DNA of 64,000 bases, taken from the NCBI RefSeq assembly GCF_009708175.1, contig NZ_WMBB01000009.1, positions 186,001-250,000 on the forward strand. Reading direction: 5' to 3'. Shown one piece after another: positions 26,421 through 34,939 of this stretch. Both the position numbers and the translations under genes were made by a program. Every line of letters starts with the position of its first letter. The stretch's first letter is position 1. This DNA is from Nocardia aurantiaca. Its GTDB lineage: Bacteria > Actinomycetota > Actinomycetes > Mycobacteriales > Mycobacteriaceae. The notes below the pieces were generated by a model. That model was given only the letters and a program-made list of their open reading frames with translations, did no database searches and was not told the origin of the DNA.

Positions 26421-28099
26421 GATGAGACACCGTAAGGCGTGGGCTGCTGTGACGGAGCCGACACCCCCGGCTGATTGCGCCACGGCAGCATATTTCGAGT
26501 CAGGAAGATCAGTGACAGGCCCACGACCACGGTGGCGATGGCGGATTCCACGATCTGGAAGACGTAGAAGTCCGCGCCGCGCGGCATGACCATCACCGAG
26601 ACCACCACCGACAGCACCACGGCGGGCACCCGGAAGGCGGGCCGGTTGGCCCACGCCGCGAGAGGCACGATCGCCCACAGCAGGTACCAGGGTTGCACGA
26701 CCGGGAACAGCAGCACGATCGCGCCGAGCGAAACACCCAGCGCCCCGATCGCATTCAAGCGTCCGGTCCAGGTGGCGATGAGCATGCGCACGGTCACGAA
26801 GCCCGCCACGATCTCCGCGATGGGCCGGGTGATATCGAGCAGGGCGGTGGTGTGGTCGCCGAGTCCGAGCAGCACGCCGCCGAATCCGGTGATGATCCCG
26901 ACGGCCGTCGGCAGGGAGAGGTAGCTGCGCACGGTGGTGGCGGTGCCGACGGTATTGACCCAGCCGAATCCGAGGCCGCTGGTGAAGCTCACGAACAGCG
27001 TCGTGACCACGGCTATGGCGCCGAGTGTGCCCCCGGCGACGAGTATCGGTTTGAGCCCGCGCCCCCACCGCCGCGCCAGAGCCATGCCGACGAATCCGAG
27101 GCTCACCAGCGAGATGATCTTCACCGACGAGGACAGCGTGATCAGCACGGTGCCGAAAACCAGCAGCGCCCAAGCCCTTTGATCGAAGTGCGGGGCATCG
27201 TCGATGGCGCGCAGGCAGAATTCCAGGCCCGCCAGCATGAGCCCGAGCATGAGCGCGTCATTGTGTACCCCGCCCACCAGGTGGAACAGCACAAGGGGGT
27301 TGGCCGCGCCCAGCCACAGCGCGCTCACCGGCGCGACTCCGCAGCGCCGTGACAGTCGTGGCAGCGCCCACACCATCAACGCCACACCCGCCAGCGCCAG
27401 CATCCGATGCAGCCACACCCCGAGCACGATGTTGTCGCCGGTGATCTGCGCGATGCCGCGTCCCATCCACAGGAACAGCGGCCCGTAGGGCGCGGAGGTG
27501 GACCGCCAGATATTGGGCACGTTGTTGGTGAGCACATTGTTGAGCCCGAGCCCGTCCACCGGTCCGACCGCATACGGGTCCAGTCCCCGGGCCGCGATTT
27601 CGCTCTGCGCCAGATACGAATACACGTCGTTGCTGAACATCGGTGGCGCGACGCTGAGCGGGATGATCCAGAGCAGCAGCGTCCGATCCATCTGCGAGCG
27701 GCTGAGCCGGTGGCGCGGATGCCCGCCCCACCCTCCGACGGCGAAGCGGCCCAGCAGCAGCCACGCCATGATCACCAGGACGGTGCCGATCATGCACATG
27801 GCCAGGGTCGAGGTGCCGGCGCGTGCGAAGAACCCGAACACCCGCATGCCGGAGGTCGGATTCTGGTGCACCGGTTGCGCGCCGACGCCCAGCGCCGACA
27901 CCGCCATGATCACGGCGCCGGTCGCGCCGAGCAGCCGGATCCGCATCAACTGCAGGGTTTCGCGCCGGTCCAGGCCGGGCCGTTCGGCGTCCACGCTGTG
28001 CAGGACGGCGACGGTGTGATCGGCGGCGGGGACGTCCAGGCCCAGTGCCCGGCGTCCGGTGTCGATGACTCTGCGCCGCGCGCCCTCCACTACTGCCAC
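26417..28099 (-). CDS. mptB: Alpha-(1->6)-mannopyranosyltransferase MptB-like
   Basis: GT-C-fold polyprenyl-phosphomannose-dependent mannosyltransferase, with about 12 membrane segments. MptB starts the alpha-1,6-mannan backbone of lipomannan/lipoarabinomannan. Key segments: SNDVYSYLAQSEIAARGLDP, which contains the DxYxY-like catalytic loop, then STSAPYGPLFLWMGRGI and ALWLGAANPLVLFHLVGGVHN. About 560 aa from the GTG at 28099. The frame is open to 28207, which would overlap the MMPL-gene operator, and GTG 28090 is another option, so the start is uncertain. Confidence 0.9.
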   Translation of the reverse strand: MAVVEGARRRVIDTGRRALGLDVPAADHTVAVLHSVDAERPGLDRRETLQLMRIRLLGATGAVIMAVSALGVGAQPVHQNPTSGMRVFGFFARAGTSTLAMCMIGTVLVIMAWLLLGRFAVGGWGGHPRHRLSRSQMDRTLLLWIIPLSVAPPMFSNDVYSYLAQSEIAARGLDPYAVGPVDGLGLNNVLTNNVPNIWRSTSAPYGPLFLWMGRGIAQITGDNIVLGVWLHRMLALAGVALMVWALPRLSRRCGVAPVSALWLGAANPLVLFHLVGGVHNDALMLGLMLAGLEFCLRAIDDAPHFDQRAWALLVFGTVLITLSSSVKIISLVSLGFVGMALARRWGRGLKPILVAGGTLGAIAVVTTLFVSFTSGLGFGWVNTVGTATTVRSYLSLPTAVGIITGFGGVLLGLGDHTTALLDITRPIAEIVAGFVTVRMLIATWTGRLNAIGALGVSLGAIVLLFPVVQPWYLLWAIVPLAAWANRPAFRVPAVVLSVVVSVMVMPRGADFYVFQIVESAIATVVVGLSLIFLTRNMLPWRNQPGVSAPSQQPTPYGVSS

Positions 28100-28207
28100 A
28101 ACGGAGAAGCCTAGTCCGACGGGGCGCGCGCAATGCCGATCCCATGGTCCCGGACCCGGCGCGCCGGTGCGCTGTGTGGTTGCGGGAGGTGCGACTTGAC
28201 CCTCCAT

Positions 28208-28223
28208 ATACCCCTGGGGGTAT
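28208..28223. promoter_or_regulatory. CsoR/CstR-type operator, site 1
   Basis: ATACCCCTGGGGGTAT, a near-perfect 16-bp palindrome of the ATACCC/GGGTAT class bound by CsoR, CstR and RcnR relatives. First of two sites upstream of the MMPL gene. The centres are 25 bp apart. Confidence 0.8.
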
Positions 28224-28232
28224 AGTCTCGAT

Positions 28233-28248
28233 ATACCCCAGGGGGTAT
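28233..28248. promoter_or_regulatory. CsoR/CstR-type operator, site 2
   Basis: ATACCCCAGGGGGTAT, a 16-bp palindrome ending 13 bp before the chosen MMPL start at 28262. It argues against the in-frame ATG at 28247, which lies inside the site. Confidence 0.8.
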
Positions 28249-28261
28249 GGAAGGAAGTAAT

Positions 28262-30415
28262 ATGCGAAGTCCTACAGTCGGCGTCGCCGACACTTCACAG
28301 ATCACGGCCGCCCCCGGCGGTCTGCTGGGCCGCCTCGGCGGTCTGATGGCCGACCGCGCCCGCTGGGTGTTCGGCTTCTGGCTGATCGTCGCGATCGCCC
28401 TCGGTGCGGCCGCGCCCTCGGTCTTCGATTCGCTCGCCGGAGCCGGATGGCAGGCCAATGGATCGGAATCGGTGCAAACCAGGGAAGTCGCGCAGGCGCA
28501 CTTCGGCGGCAACTCGGCGGCCGCGGTGCAGGTGGTGATCCACTCCGGCACGGTCACCATGGACAGCCCGCGGACGCAGCGGTTGATCACTGATATCAGT
28601 GGAATCCTGCAGCAGGACAACAGGTTCGGCGCCATTGTCGCGCCGGTGCCCGGTCAGACCGTCAGCCGCGACGGCCATACCGGCATCCTGCTGGCGGGAG
28701 CCAATGCCAGCACCGACGACATGGTTGCCGCGGTCACCGATATCGGGCCCAAACTGAAGGCCCTCTCGACCGACGGATTCGAGATCTATCCGACCGGCGC
28801 CTCAGCGCTGTGGAGCGACTTCAACAAGGCCAATCACGAGGCCATGATGAAGGCCGAAATGTTCTCCTGGCCGGTCACTCTGGCGATCATGGTGCTGGCC
28901 TTCGGCTCGCTGGTCGCGGCGGGGTTGCCGTTGCTGTTGACACTGACCGGCCTGGTCGCCTCGGCGGGCGGGCTGGTGCTCCTCAACCACCTCACGCCGA
29001 TCTCGGTGTGGGCCATGAACTTCGCGATGATGTTCGCGCTCGCGCTCGGCATCGATTACGCGCTGTTCCTGGTCTCGCGCTTCCGTGACGCCATGCGGAA
29101 ATCCGGCGACGCGCGCGCGGCGGTCGCCGAGACCATGGATACCGCGGGCAAGGCCGTACTGTTGTCGGGCCTGACGGTGCTGATCTCCTTGTCGGCGGTG
29201 CTCATCGTCCCGGCCCCGGCGGTGCGGACCATGGCGGTGGGCATCATGTTCGCCGTGTCGTTCGTGTTGTTGTCCACGCTGACACTGCTGCCCGCGACTC
29301 TCGGGAAACTGGGCCGCAAGGTCGACGCGGTCTCGCTACCGCACGTGGCACGCCAGCCGCATCGTTCGCCGCGTTTCGCGGCCTGGGGTGAGCTGCAGCA
29401 GCGGCGGCCGTGGCCGTTCGCCATCGCCGCCCTGGCGGTGCTGATCGGCCTGTCGATCCCGGTGTTCGGTCTGAAGGTGGCCATGCCCTCGATCTCGGTG
29501 GTGCCCGAGGACGCGGCGGTGCGGCAGGGCTACGAGCTGGTGCAGCGCGAATTCGGCACGGGTGCACCGGGCATGGTGCAGATCGTCGCGCCCGCCCCGG
29601 TGGGCGAACAGGCCGCCGCGGTGGCACGAGCCACCGAGGGCATCGCCATGGTCACTCCGCCGCAGGCCGCCCCGGACGGCAGCGGATGGGTGATGATGCA
29701 GGCCATGCCGAAGGTCGACCCATCGGATCCTTCGATGGGCACGATTCTCGACACCCTGCGCCACGATCTGCCCGAGGGCGCACTCGCCGGTGGGGCGGCA
29801 GCGGAGAACCTGGATTTGCAGGCCGCGCTGAACCACTATCTGCCGATCATCGTGGGCGTCATCCTGGCGCTGGGCTTCCTGCTGTTGCTGGTCGCGCTGC
29901 AGGCTCCGCTGATCGCGGTGCTCGGGACCGTGGTGAGCCTGCTGTCCACCGCGGCCGCGTTCGGTGTGGCCAAGCTGGTGTTCCAGGACGGCCATGGCGC
30001 CGGCCTGCTCGGCTTCACCCCGCAGGGCTTCCTCGATGGCTGGGGTCCGGTGTTCTTCTTCGCCATGATCTTCGCGATCGCGATGGACTACACGGTCTTC
30101 CTCCTGGCCACGGCGAAGGAGCACTACGAGCGCTCGGGTGATCCGTCGGTGGCGCACGTCGACGGCGTCGCGCATTCGGGCCGGGTGATAGCGGCCGCGG
30201 CGGCGGTCATGGTGGCGGTGTTCTTCACCTTCGCCCTGGCCGATCCGCTGCCGCCGAAGGAGATGGGCATCATTCTCGGTGTGGCCGTGCTGCTCGATGC
30301 GGTGTTGATCCGGCTGATCCTGCTGCCGGTGCTACTGCGCCTGACCGGGCATGCCGCCTGGTGGTCGCCGCGCTGGCTGCGCAAGGTGCTACCCGACATC
30401 AGCTTCGCGCACTGA
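28262..30415 (+). CDS. MMPL-family RND transporter
   Basis: About 717 aa, two RND repeats, each with a large loop followed by five hydrophobic helices. The proton-relay Asp-Tyr pairs are visible in ALALGIDYALFLVSRFRD and FAIAMDYTVFLLATAKEHY. MMPL proteins export lipids, siderophores or small toxic molecules. The ATG at 28262 has AAGGA seven bases upstream. Two ATACCCC-type operators precede it, and the matching repressor is the next gene, so expression is probably induced by the repressor's signal (reactive sulfur or metal). Confidence 0.93.
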   Translation: MRSPTVGVADTSQITAAPGGLLGRLGGLMADRARWVFGFWLIVAIALGAAAPSVFDSLAGAGWQANGSESVQTREVAQAHFGGNSAAAVQVVIHSGTVTMDSPRTQRLITDISGILQQDNRFGAIVAPVPGQTVSRDGHTGILLAGANASTDDMVAAVTDIGPKLKALSTDGFEIYPTGASALWSDFNKANHEAMMKAEMFSWPVTLAIMVLAFGSLVAAGLPLLLTLTGLVASAGGLVLLNHLTPISVWAMNFAMMFALALGIDYALFLVSRFRDAMRKSGDARAAVAETMDTAGKAVLLSGLTVLISLSAVLIVPAPAVRTMAVGIMFAVSFVLLSTLTLLPATLGKLGRKVDAVSLPHVARQPHRSPRFAAWGELQQRRPWPFAIAALAVLIGLSIPVFGLKVAMPSISVVPEDAAVRQGYELVQREFGTGAPGMVQIVAPAPVGEQAAAVARATEGIAMVTPPQAAPDGSGWVMMQAMPKVDPSDPSMGTILDTLRHDLPEGALAGGAAAENLDLQAALNHYLPIIVGVILALGFLLLLVALQAPLIAVLGTVVSLLSTAAAFGVAKLVFQDGHGAGLLGFTPQGFLDGWGPVFFFAMIFAIAMDYTVFLLATAKEHYERSGDPSVAHVDGVAHSGRVIAAAAAVMVAVFFTFALADPLPPKEMGIILGVAVLLDAVLIRLILLPVLLRLTGHAAWWSPRWLRKVLPDISFAH

Positions 30416-30422
30416 CAGGTGG

Positions 30423-30461
30423 GGGTCGTGGGAGCGGGTGAGCCCTCTCTCACGACCCTTT
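30423..30461 (+). terminator. Intrinsic terminator after the MMPL gene
   Basis: Stem GGGTCGTGGGAG / CTCTCACGACCC (12 bp with one G-T pair) and a 12-base loop, followed by TTT. It separates the MMPL transcript from the repressor operon, whose operator starts 2 bp after it. Confidence 0.7.
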
Positions 30462-30462
30462 C

Positions 30463-30478
30463 ATACCCCCAGGGGTAT
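30463..30478. promoter_or_regulatory. CsoR/CstR-type operator, site 3
   Basis: ATACCCCCAGGGGTAT upstream of the repressor gene, nearly identical to the two sites at 28208 and 28233. It suggests autoregulation of the repressor operon together with the MMPL gene. Confidence 0.8.
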
Positions 30479-30512
30479 GCTGGAAGTCATCGGACTCAGG
30501 GAAGGAATCCAC

Positions 30513-30782
30513 ATGATCGGCGACGAAGACAGCATCGCACTGGTCCTCAACCGGCTGCGCCGCGCGCACGGACAGCTCGCGGGCGTCATCTCCATGATCG
30601 AGCAGGGTCGCGACTGCAAGGACGTGGTCACCCAGCTCGCGGCGGTCTCCAGTGCCCTGGACCGCGCCGGATTCAAGATCGTGGCCACCGGTCTGCGCGA
30701 CTGCCTGACCGGTGAGCGGGGCGAGAACTCCGAGCCGATGACGGTCGAGGAACTGGAAAAACTCTTCCTGGCGCTGGCCTAG
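30513..30782 (+). CDS. CsoR-family repressor lacking the copper histidine (CstR-like)
   Basis: 89-aa all-helical DUF156 protein. Cys35 (GRDCKDV) and Cys64 (GLRDCL) match the two conserved cysteines of the family. Copper-sensing CsoR has His four residues before the second Cys; here that position is Gly60. This Cys-x-Cys pattern is that of the persulfide sensor CstR, so reactive sulfur is the better guess than copper. An AGGGAAGGA Shine-Dalgarno precedes the ATG. Three matching operators and the YgaP-like and DUF302 genes downstream support a regulon. Confidence 0.85.
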   Translation: MIGDEDSIALVLNRLRRAHGQLAGVISMIEQGRDCKDVVTQLAAVSSALDRAGFKIVATGLRDCLTGERGENSEPMTVEELEKLFLALA

Positions 30783-30803
30783 CGCCGGGAGCGAAAGGAA
30801 TTC

Positions 30804-31043
30804 ATGACGACCGCGATCCGCCGCTGGTCCATCGACCGCCTCGTGCCGGTCCTGGCCGGCACGATGGTGCTGCTCAGCCTCGCGCTGATGCTCGCGTTCT
30901 CACCCTGGTGGCTGCTGCTGACCGCCTTCGTGGCGGCCAACCTGTTGCTCTACGGGTTCGCCGGCTGGTGTCCGGTGACCCTGCTCCTGCAAAGGCTGGG
31001 TGTGCCCCGAACCGGCTGCCCCGCAACGGAAAGGAATCAGTGA
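30804..31043 (+). CDS. YgaP-like small membrane protein (DUF2892 type)
   Basis: 79 aa with two closely spaced hydrophobic helices (LVPVLAGTMVLLSLALML and WWLLLTAFVAANLLLYGF) and a GWCPVTLLLQRLG motif. These are hallmarks of the DUF2892/YgaP membrane domain, often fused to or encoded beside rhodanese domains. An AAAGGA ribosome site lies 6 bases upstream. Second gene of the repressor operon, overlapping the DUF302 gene by one base (TGATG). No rhodanese domain is present here. Confidence 0.85.
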   Translation: MTTAIRRWSIDRLVPVLAGTMVLLSLALMLAFSPWWLLLTAFVAANLLLYGFAGWCPVTLLLQRLGVPRTGCPATERNQ

Positions 31044-31438
31044 TGACCCTCGCCCTGTCGACCACCCTGCACACCGATTTCGCCGACGCGGTCGAACGCA
31101 CCCGGAAGGCGCTGTCCGAGCAGGGCTTCGGAGTGCTGACCGAGATCGATGTGGCCGCGACGATGAAGCAGAAGCTGGACGCGGACATGGAGGACTATCT
31201 CATTCTCGGGGCCTGCAATCCGCCGCTGGCCCATGCCGCGCTCGACGTGGACCGCCAGATCGGGCTGCTGCTGCCGTGCAATGTGGTTGTGCGCAAGGAT
31301 CGTTCGACAGCCGACACGGTGATCGTCGAGGCCATGGATCCGGAGCTGATGGTGCAGGTCGCGGGCGATCCCGCGCTGAAGGAGGTCGCCGATTCGGCCG
31401 CGACCAGGCTGCGCGCGGCCATCGCGGCGCTCGGTTGA
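31043..31438 (+). CDS. DUF302 domain protein
   Basis: 131-aa soluble protein of the DUF302 family. The typical core reads FGVLTEIDVAATMKQKLDAD, then YLILGACNPPLAHAAL and IGLLLPCNVVVRKD, with two conserved cysteines. Biochemical function is unknown. The family recurs next to CsoR/CstR regulators and sulfur-transfer proteins. The start overlaps the previous stop by one base. Confidence 0.88.
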   Translation: MTLALSTTLHTDFADAVERTRKALSEQGFGVLTEIDVAATMKQKLDADMEDYLILGACNPPLAHAALDVDRQIGLLLPCNVVVRKDRSTADTVIVEAMDPELMVQVAGDPALKEVADSAATRLRAAIAALG

Positions 31439-31497
31439 TTCACCGCCCGAAAGCGATTCGCCCTGCCGCTGTCGTACCCGGCTCATACTCTGGATGA

Positions 31498-32091
31498 ATG
31501 GTGTCCGATTCGAAACGGCGAATCGAGGTCGCCGCGGCGGGGCTGCTCGCCCGCCACGGCTACCACGGATTCGGGTTGAAGAAGCTGAGCGAGGCGGCGG
31601 GTCTGCCGTATGGGTCGATCTACCACCACTTCCCGGGCGGCAAGGAGGAGATTGCGGTCTCGGCCATCACTGGCACGGGCGTACTCGTCGGCCGCATGAT
31701 CCGGCAGGCCCCGGGCGATGTGTTCGGCACGGCGGCAACGCTGTTCGATTTCATGGCCACCAAATTGGCCGAGACCGACTGGACCGACGGCTGTCCGGTC
31801 GGCACACCCGCTCTCGACGGCGGCAGCGATGTCGAAGCCGTGCGCGCCGCGTGCGTATCGGCCTTCGACGCCATGACGCACGGATTCGCCGATATGCTCA
31901 CCGAGCTGGGCCTGGCTCCGGGGGAGGCGCGGGACCTGGCCACCACTGTGGTCGCGGCCTATGAGGGGGCGACCATCCTGGCACGGGTGCGACGCACTGA
32001 CGAACCATTGCACACGGTATCCACGGCCATGGCCCGCCTGATCAGCCTGAGTCTCGCGGAAGTCGCTGCCGCCGAGGTGAATTCATCCTAG
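31498..32091 (+). CDS. TetR-family regulator (LmrA/YxaF-like)
   Basis: 197 aa. The helix-turn-helix is AAAGLLARHGYHGFGLKKL with EAAGLPYGSIYHHFPGGKEE; the YGSIYHHF element is typical of the LmrA/YxaF subgroup. The C-terminal domain has GCPVGTPALD, also usual there. It lies 39 bp upstream of an alcohol dehydrogenase gene whose promoter region carries a CTAGAA/TTCTAG element. Confidence 0.88.
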   Translation: MVSDSKRRIEVAAAGLLARHGYHGFGLKKLSEAAGLPYGSIYHHFPGGKEEIAVSAITGTGVLVGRMIRQAPGDVFGTAATLFDFMATKLAETDWTDGCPVGTPALDGGSDVEAVRAACVSAFDAMTHGFADMLTELGLAPGEARDLATTVVAAYEGATILARVRRTDEPLHTVSTAMARLISLSLAEVAAAEVNSS

Positions 32092-32095
32092 GGTC

Positions 32096-32117
32096 TTGAC
32101 TAGAAAGAACGTTCTAG
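32096..32117 (+). promoter_or_regulatory. Candidate promoter and TetR operator of the alcohol dehydrogenase
   Basis: TTGACT at 32096-32101 looks like a -35 element. CTAGAA (32100-32105) and TTCTAG (32112-32117) form an inverted repeat with a 6-base spacer that overlaps it. A bound TetR protein would block polymerase. No clear -10 is seen. Confidence 0.5.
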
Positions 32118-32130
32118 CGACGATCGTGCA

Positions 32131-33150
32131 ATGAAGCGACTCATGCTCGACGGACCGAACGCACTGCATTGGGAAGACGCCGAGGAGCCCACCCTCGACG
32201 CCCCTGACCAGGCCCTGGTCCGCCCCAATGCCGTGGCCACCTGCGATATCGACCCGGCCATCCTGCAGGGCCGATTCCCCCTCGCGGGCCCGTACCCCTT
32301 CGGCCACGAAGGCGTGGCGGAGGTCGTGGCCGTCGGCGACGAGGTCACCACTGTCCGCCCCGGTGACGCCGTGGTCGTCCCTTTTCAAATCTCTTGCGGC
32401 GCCTGCGATTCCTGCCGCCGCGGCCACACCGGCGGATGCACCGCGCACCCGTTCATGTCCAGCTTCGGCCTCGGCCGGATGGGCGGGCTGACCTGGGGCG
32501 GCCTGTGGTCGGATCTGGTTCGCATCCCGCACGCCGACGCCATGCTGGTCCCCCTCCCAGTCGGCGTGAATCCGGCCGCGGTGGCCAGTGCCAGCGACAA
32601 TATCGCCGACGCCTACCGATCCGTCGCCCCGCAGCTGGCCGGCCGCGCCGGCGCGGAAGTCCTCGTCCTGAGCGGTCCGTCCGCACCGTCCATCGGCCTG
32701 TACGCGGCAGGTCTGGCGGTGGCCCTGGGCTCGGCCCGCGCCGTCTACCTCGACACCGACCCTGAAAGGCTCGCCATCGCGGCAAAACTCGGCGCGGAGG
32801 CCATCGAGGGCAAGCCGACCGAGCGGGTCGGTCGTTTCCCGGTCACCGTCGAGGCCGCGGGCGGCTCCAAGGCTCTGGTGGCCGCCATCCGCGCCACCGC
32901 CAATGACGGCTTCTGCACGAGTGTCAGCGTCCAGACCCAGGACATCGCTCTGCCCATGCTCGAAATGTATTCGCGCTGCTGCACCTTCCACACCGGCCGC
33001 GCCCACGCCCGCCCCTCGATCCCGCACATCCTGGATCTGGTGGCCGCCGGGCGCTTCGATCCCAGCCTCGTGACCACCCGCACCGTGGCGTGGGAGGATT
33101 CGATCGATGCCCTGCTCGAGGCTCCGGTCAAACTCGTCGCCACGCGCTGA
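32131..33150 (+). CDS. Zinc-dependent alcohol dehydrogenase
   Basis: 339-aa medium-chain dehydrogenase. The catalytic zinc region has ATCDIDPAIL and FGHEGVAEV; the structural zinc site is the four-cysteine run in SCGACDSCRRGHTGGC. The coenzyme domain follows, although the Rossmann glycine motif is weak (LSGPSAPSIGLYA). Substrate unknown. Probably controlled by the upstream TetR gene. Confidence 0.9.
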   Translation: MKRLMLDGPNALHWEDAEEPTLDAPDQALVRPNAVATCDIDPAILQGRFPLAGPYPFGHEGVAEVVAVGDEVTTVRPGDAVVVPFQISCGACDSCRRGHTGGCTAHPFMSSFGLGRMGGLTWGGLWSDLVRIPHADAMLVPLPVGVNPAAVASASDNIADAYRSVAPQLAGRAGAEVLVLSGPSAPSIGLYAAGLAVALGSARAVYLDTDPERLAIAAKLGAEAIEGKPTERVGRFPVTVEAAGGSKALVAAIRATANDGFCTSVSVQTQDIALPMLEMYSRCCTFHTGRAHARPSIPHILDLVAAGRFDPSLVTTRTVAWEDSIDALLEAPVKLVATR

Positions 33151-33223
33151 AGCCGGGCACCGAGAGCCAATGCTCCACCACCCCGATGGAAACCATCCGG
33201 CCTGCTTCTGGAAGAAATAGGGC

Positions 33224-33793
33224 ATGGCTGTTCGACCGATTCTGATCGCCGGTGACCCCAGACTGTCCACCCCGGCGGTGCCCGTCACCGAATTCGACGC
33301 GGAGCTGGCCGCTTTCGTCGAGGACCTGTTCGAGACCAACACCGCGGCCCGGGGCGCGGGTCTGGCCGCCAACCAGATCGGTGATCCCCGTGCGGTTTTC
33401 GTCTACGACCTGGTGAATGCCGAGGGCCGCCAGCGCGGTTACGTCGTCAATCCCGTCATCGAGACCTCCGAGATCCCCGAAACCATGCCCGATCCGGACA
33501 AGGACGCCGAGGGCTGCCTGTCGGTGCCGGGGGAGCGGTTCCCCACCGGCCGTGCCGACTGGGCCAAGGTCACCGGCGTCGACATTCACGATCAGCCGGT
33601 CACGGTCGAGGGCACCGGCTATCTGGCCCGCTGCCTACAGCATGAGACCGATCACCTGCGCGGCCACCTCTACCTGGACCGTCTCATCGGCCGCAATCAG
33701 CGCGCCGCCAAGAAGATGATCAGGGCCAATGGCTGGACCGAGGCAGGCCGGTCCTGGCTACCCGGTCAGGACGCCGACCCGTTCCACGACTAG
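33224..33793 (+). CDS. def: Peptide deformylase
   Basis: Metalloenzyme removing formyl groups from nascent proteins. 189 aa. All three motifs are present: GAGLAANQIG (residues 44-53), EGCLSVPG (96-103, metal ligand Cys98) and QHETDH (139-144), which holds two metal-binding histidines and the catalytic glutamate. Stand-alone gene, convergent with a flavin monooxygenase gene 10 bp away. Confidence 0.95.
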   Translation: MAVRPILIAGDPRLSTPAVPVTEFDAELAAFVEDLFETNTAARGAGLAANQIGDPRAVFVYDLVNAEGRQRGYVVNPVIETSEIPETMPDPDKDAEGCLSVPGERFPTGRADWAKVTGVDIHDQPVTVEGTGYLARCLQHETDHLRGHLYLDRLIGRNQRAAKKMIRANGWTEAGRSWLPGQDADPFHD

Positions 33794-33803
33794 CGAATCA
33801 GTC

Positions 33804-34892
33804 TCAGCGCGAGATCGATTCACGCGCGGCCAGGGCCGCGCCGGTCAGCTCGACCGACCGCACGCGGTCCTCGATGCGCTGGGCGTGGTGCGCGGTGATG
33901 AGCTCGTCGGCCTGGATGTCGGCCGCGAAATCCGCCAGGTACGCAACGACTTCGGCGGGCGTGCCGACGGCGGTGTACGTGGTCATCTTGGCCAGGTGGC
34001 GGCCATTGGGCGAGGCCAGGAAGGCGTCGATCTCCTCGTCGGAGAAGTCCATGCCCGCCGCGCCGCGTTTGATGAACGCCCGGGTGCGCGCCCGGTAGGA
34101 GATGGTCTTCTGCTCCTCGGCCTGGGCGCGGTCCTCGGCCGCGAACACATTGACCCCGGCCATGACGTACGGCTCGGCCAGCTGCTCGGAAGGCTGGAAG
34201 CGATTGCGGTATTCACCGACGGCCTGGTGCAGGGCGTCGGGCGCGAAATGCGACGCGAAGGCGTAGGGCAGGCCGAGATGCGCCGCCAACTGCGCGCCGA
34301 ACAGCGACGAGCCCAGAATATAGAGCGGCACAAGGCCTTCCGCCCGCGGAACGGCCTGGATGCCCGGAATCCGCGAATGGCCACTGAGGTACCCCTGCAA
34401 CTCCAGCACGTCCTGCGGGAAGGTGTCCGCCGAGGACGGATTACGGCGCAGCGCCCGCATGGTCTCCTGATCGCTGCCCGGCGCGCGACCCAGCCCGAGG
34501 TCGATGCGGCCCGGATACAGCGATTCGAGGGTGCCGAACTGCTCGGCGATCACCAGCGGTGAATGGTTGGGCAACATGATGCCCCCCGCGCCGAGCCGGA
34601 TGGACTCGGTATTGGCGGCCACATAACCGATGAGCACGCTGGTCGCGCTGGAGGCGATCGACTTCATATTGTGGTGCTCGGCATACCAGACCCGGCGGTA
34701 CCCACTGCGCTCCGCCGCCTGCGCCAGCGCGACGCTGTTGTGGAAGCTGTCGCGCGCGGTCTGCCCCGGCGCGATGGCCGCCAGGTCGAGGAGGGACAGT
34801 GCGATGGGCATGCTGGCACCGGCTTTCGTGGATGTCGTGGTCGGAACGGCAGGCGCTGTCGCACCCGCACCCAGTGACAATTCGATTGTCAT
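33804..34892 (-). CDS. Luciferase-like (LLM class) flavin-dependent oxidoreductase
   Basis: TIM-barrel flavin enzyme of the bacterial luciferase superfamily, about 362 aa. Characteristic segments: RVWYAEHHNMKSIASSATSV, LPNHSPLVIAEQFGTLESL, then GRIDLGLGRAPGSDQETMRA. The real start may be the ATG at 34811 (MPIALSLLDLA), which matches the usual family start. The 27 extra residues from 34892 are low complexity, and neither site has a clear Shine-Dalgarno. Substrate unknown. Confidence 0.88.
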   Translation of the reverse strand: MTIELSLGAGATAPAVPTTTSTKAGASMPIALSLLDLAAIAPGQTARDSFHNSVALAQAAERSGYRRVWYAEHHNMKSIASSATSVLIGYVAANTESIRLGAGGIMLPNHSPLVIAEQFGTLESLYPGRIDLGLGRAPGSDQETMRALRRNPSSADTFPQDVLELQGYLSGHSRIPGIQAVPRAEGLVPLYILGSSLFGAQLAAHLGLPYAFASHFAPDALHQAVGEYRNRFQPSEQLAEPYVMAGVNVFAAEDRAQAEEQKTISYRARTRAFIKRGAAGMDFSDEEIDAFLASPNGRHLAKMTTYTAVGTPAEVVAYLADFAADIQADELITAHHAQRIEDRVRSVELTGAALAARESISR

Positions 34893-34939
34893 CGAACTTA
34901 TGCCCGGGTCCGCCGGGTCGCCACCGGGCGTCCGGTCGG

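Noticed and set aside
28208..31438. Copper-response operon with a classical CsoR
   Set aside because: The regulator lacks the histidine of the Cys-His-Cys copper site and no copper ATPase or chaperone is nearby, so I prefer CstR-like sensing, although copper is not excluded.
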